5,721 bases of DNA from Rhodospirillaceae bacterium (GTDB lineage Bacteria > Pseudomonadota > Alphaproteobacteria > Rhodospirillales > Magnetospirillaceae), in the NCBI GenBank assembly GCA_013349735.1, contig DUZC01000136.1:1-5721 (forward strand), given 5' to 3'. Below the pieces are notes generated by a model. The model ran no database searches, was not told the DNA's origin, and was given only the letters and a program-made list of their open reading frames with translations. Position 1 is the stretch's first letter, and each line of letters begins with the position of its first letter. Made by a program: the position numbers and the translations under genes. Positions 5,268-5,721 of the stretch are shown one piece after another.

Positions 5268-5721
5268 ATCGATAGGACGGATAAAAACATCCAAATGGCA
5301 GGCACCGGCTGTCAGGGACGCCCAGGACTCACCGGCATGGCTGAGGATGGCCAGACTGCCGGTGGGAAACTTCCCCCGCAGCCGCGCCATCGCTTCCGGC
5401 GCCCCGTTTTCTTCGATCAGAAAATGGACCAGACCCTCAATCCCAGGATTATGCCCGATCAGCAAAACCGAGGTCAGATCGTCCGGCAAGGCGGTCAGAC
5501 AGCCGAGCAGGCGCCGCGCCGAGGCTTCATAAATACATGGCTCAAAATGGACGGAAAGCGCCGCGCCAAGCCTGCGCGCCAAAGGCTTTAAGGTCTGCCG
5601 GGTCCGGCAGGCCGGCGAACAGAGCACCAAGGGCGGCACCTGCCCCAAATCAAGAAAATACCGTGCCAACGCGCGCGCAGCTTTACGGCCCCGCTTATTA
5701 AGCGGGCGATCAAAATCCGCG
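5250..5721 (-). CDS. sixA: SixA-type phosphohistidine phosphatase, N-terminus cut off by the window edge
   Basis: Histidine phosphatase (phosphoglycerate mutase-like) family protein. The frame is open to the right edge and shows 156 residues before the TAG at 5252-5250. I see no start codon that must be used, and the family's catalytic RHG/RHA motif near the N-terminus would lie just outside, so about 20 residues are missing. The visible part begins with ADFDRPLNKRGRKAA, the block that follows the first active-site histidine in SixA proteins. It continues with SPACRTRQT (visible residues 35-43), which supplies a conserved arginine, and LLIGHNPGIEGL (86-97), which holds the second catalytic histidine, H90. 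E. coli SixA removes phosphate from histidines of phosphotransfer proteins; the substrate here is unknown. A TTG at 5669 could be read as a start but would discard the conserved first block. It converges on bioA and overlaps it. A link to biotin is not indicated. Confidence 0.85.
   Translation of the reverse strand, partial: ADFDRPLNKRGRKAARALARYFLDLGQVPPLVLCSPACRTRQTLKPLARRLGAALSVHFEPCIYEASARRLLGCLTALPDDLTSVLLIGHNPGIEGLVHFLIEENGAPEAMARLRGKFPTGSLAILSHAGESWASLTAGACHLDVFIRPIDLESGG

Noticed and set aside
5279..5292. Hairpin GGAT-AAAAAC-ATCC after bioA as a terminator
   Set aside because: The stem is only 4 bp with no following T run, and it lies inside the coding sequence of the convergent phosphatase gene.

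Overview
This window holds a nearly complete, tightly packed biotin (vitamin B7) biosynthesis locus from a bacterium. The protein sequences, the moderately high GC content and the gene layout suggest an alphaproteobacterium, perhaps of the Rhodospirillales type. That placement is inferred from general protein character and was not tested by any search.

Layout: bioB (biotin synthase) lies on the minus strand at 1-729 and runs off the left edge, so its C-terminus is missing. A 96-bp, visibly AT-richer divergent intergenic region (730-825) separates it from a plus-strand run of five genes: bioF (826-2007), a bioH-like esterase gene (2004-2630), bioC (2627-3382), bioD (3379-3993) and bioA (3990-5267). 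All four junctions in this run are the same 4-base ATGA start/stop overlap, which implies one transcript and translational coupling. On the minus strand, converging on bioA and overlapping its end by 18 bp, is a SixA-type phosphohistidine phosphatase gene (5250-5721) whose N-terminus lies beyond the right edge. There are no RNA genes, mobile elements, CRISPR arrays or long repeats that I can see, and no stretch over 300 bases lacks a gene.

How the genes work together: BioC methylates a malonyl thioester so that fatty acid synthesis can build a pimeloyl-ACP methyl ester. The BioH-like esterase removes the methyl group. BioF condenses pimeloyl-ACP with alanine to KAPA, BioA aminates KAPA to DAPA, BioD closes the ureido ring to dethiobiotin, and BioB inserts sulfur to give biotin. 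Every dedicated step of the BioC-BioH route is therefore encoded here. The phosphatase is probably an unrelated neighbour.

I see no wholly new system. The points most worth a second look are the amino-donor pocket of BioA, which resembles the lysine-using Bacillus type at several positions rather than the E. coli SAM-using type; the unusually short BioH-like protein; the unbroken chain of ATGA overlaps; and the divergent control region, in which I find no recognisable BirA or BioR operator.
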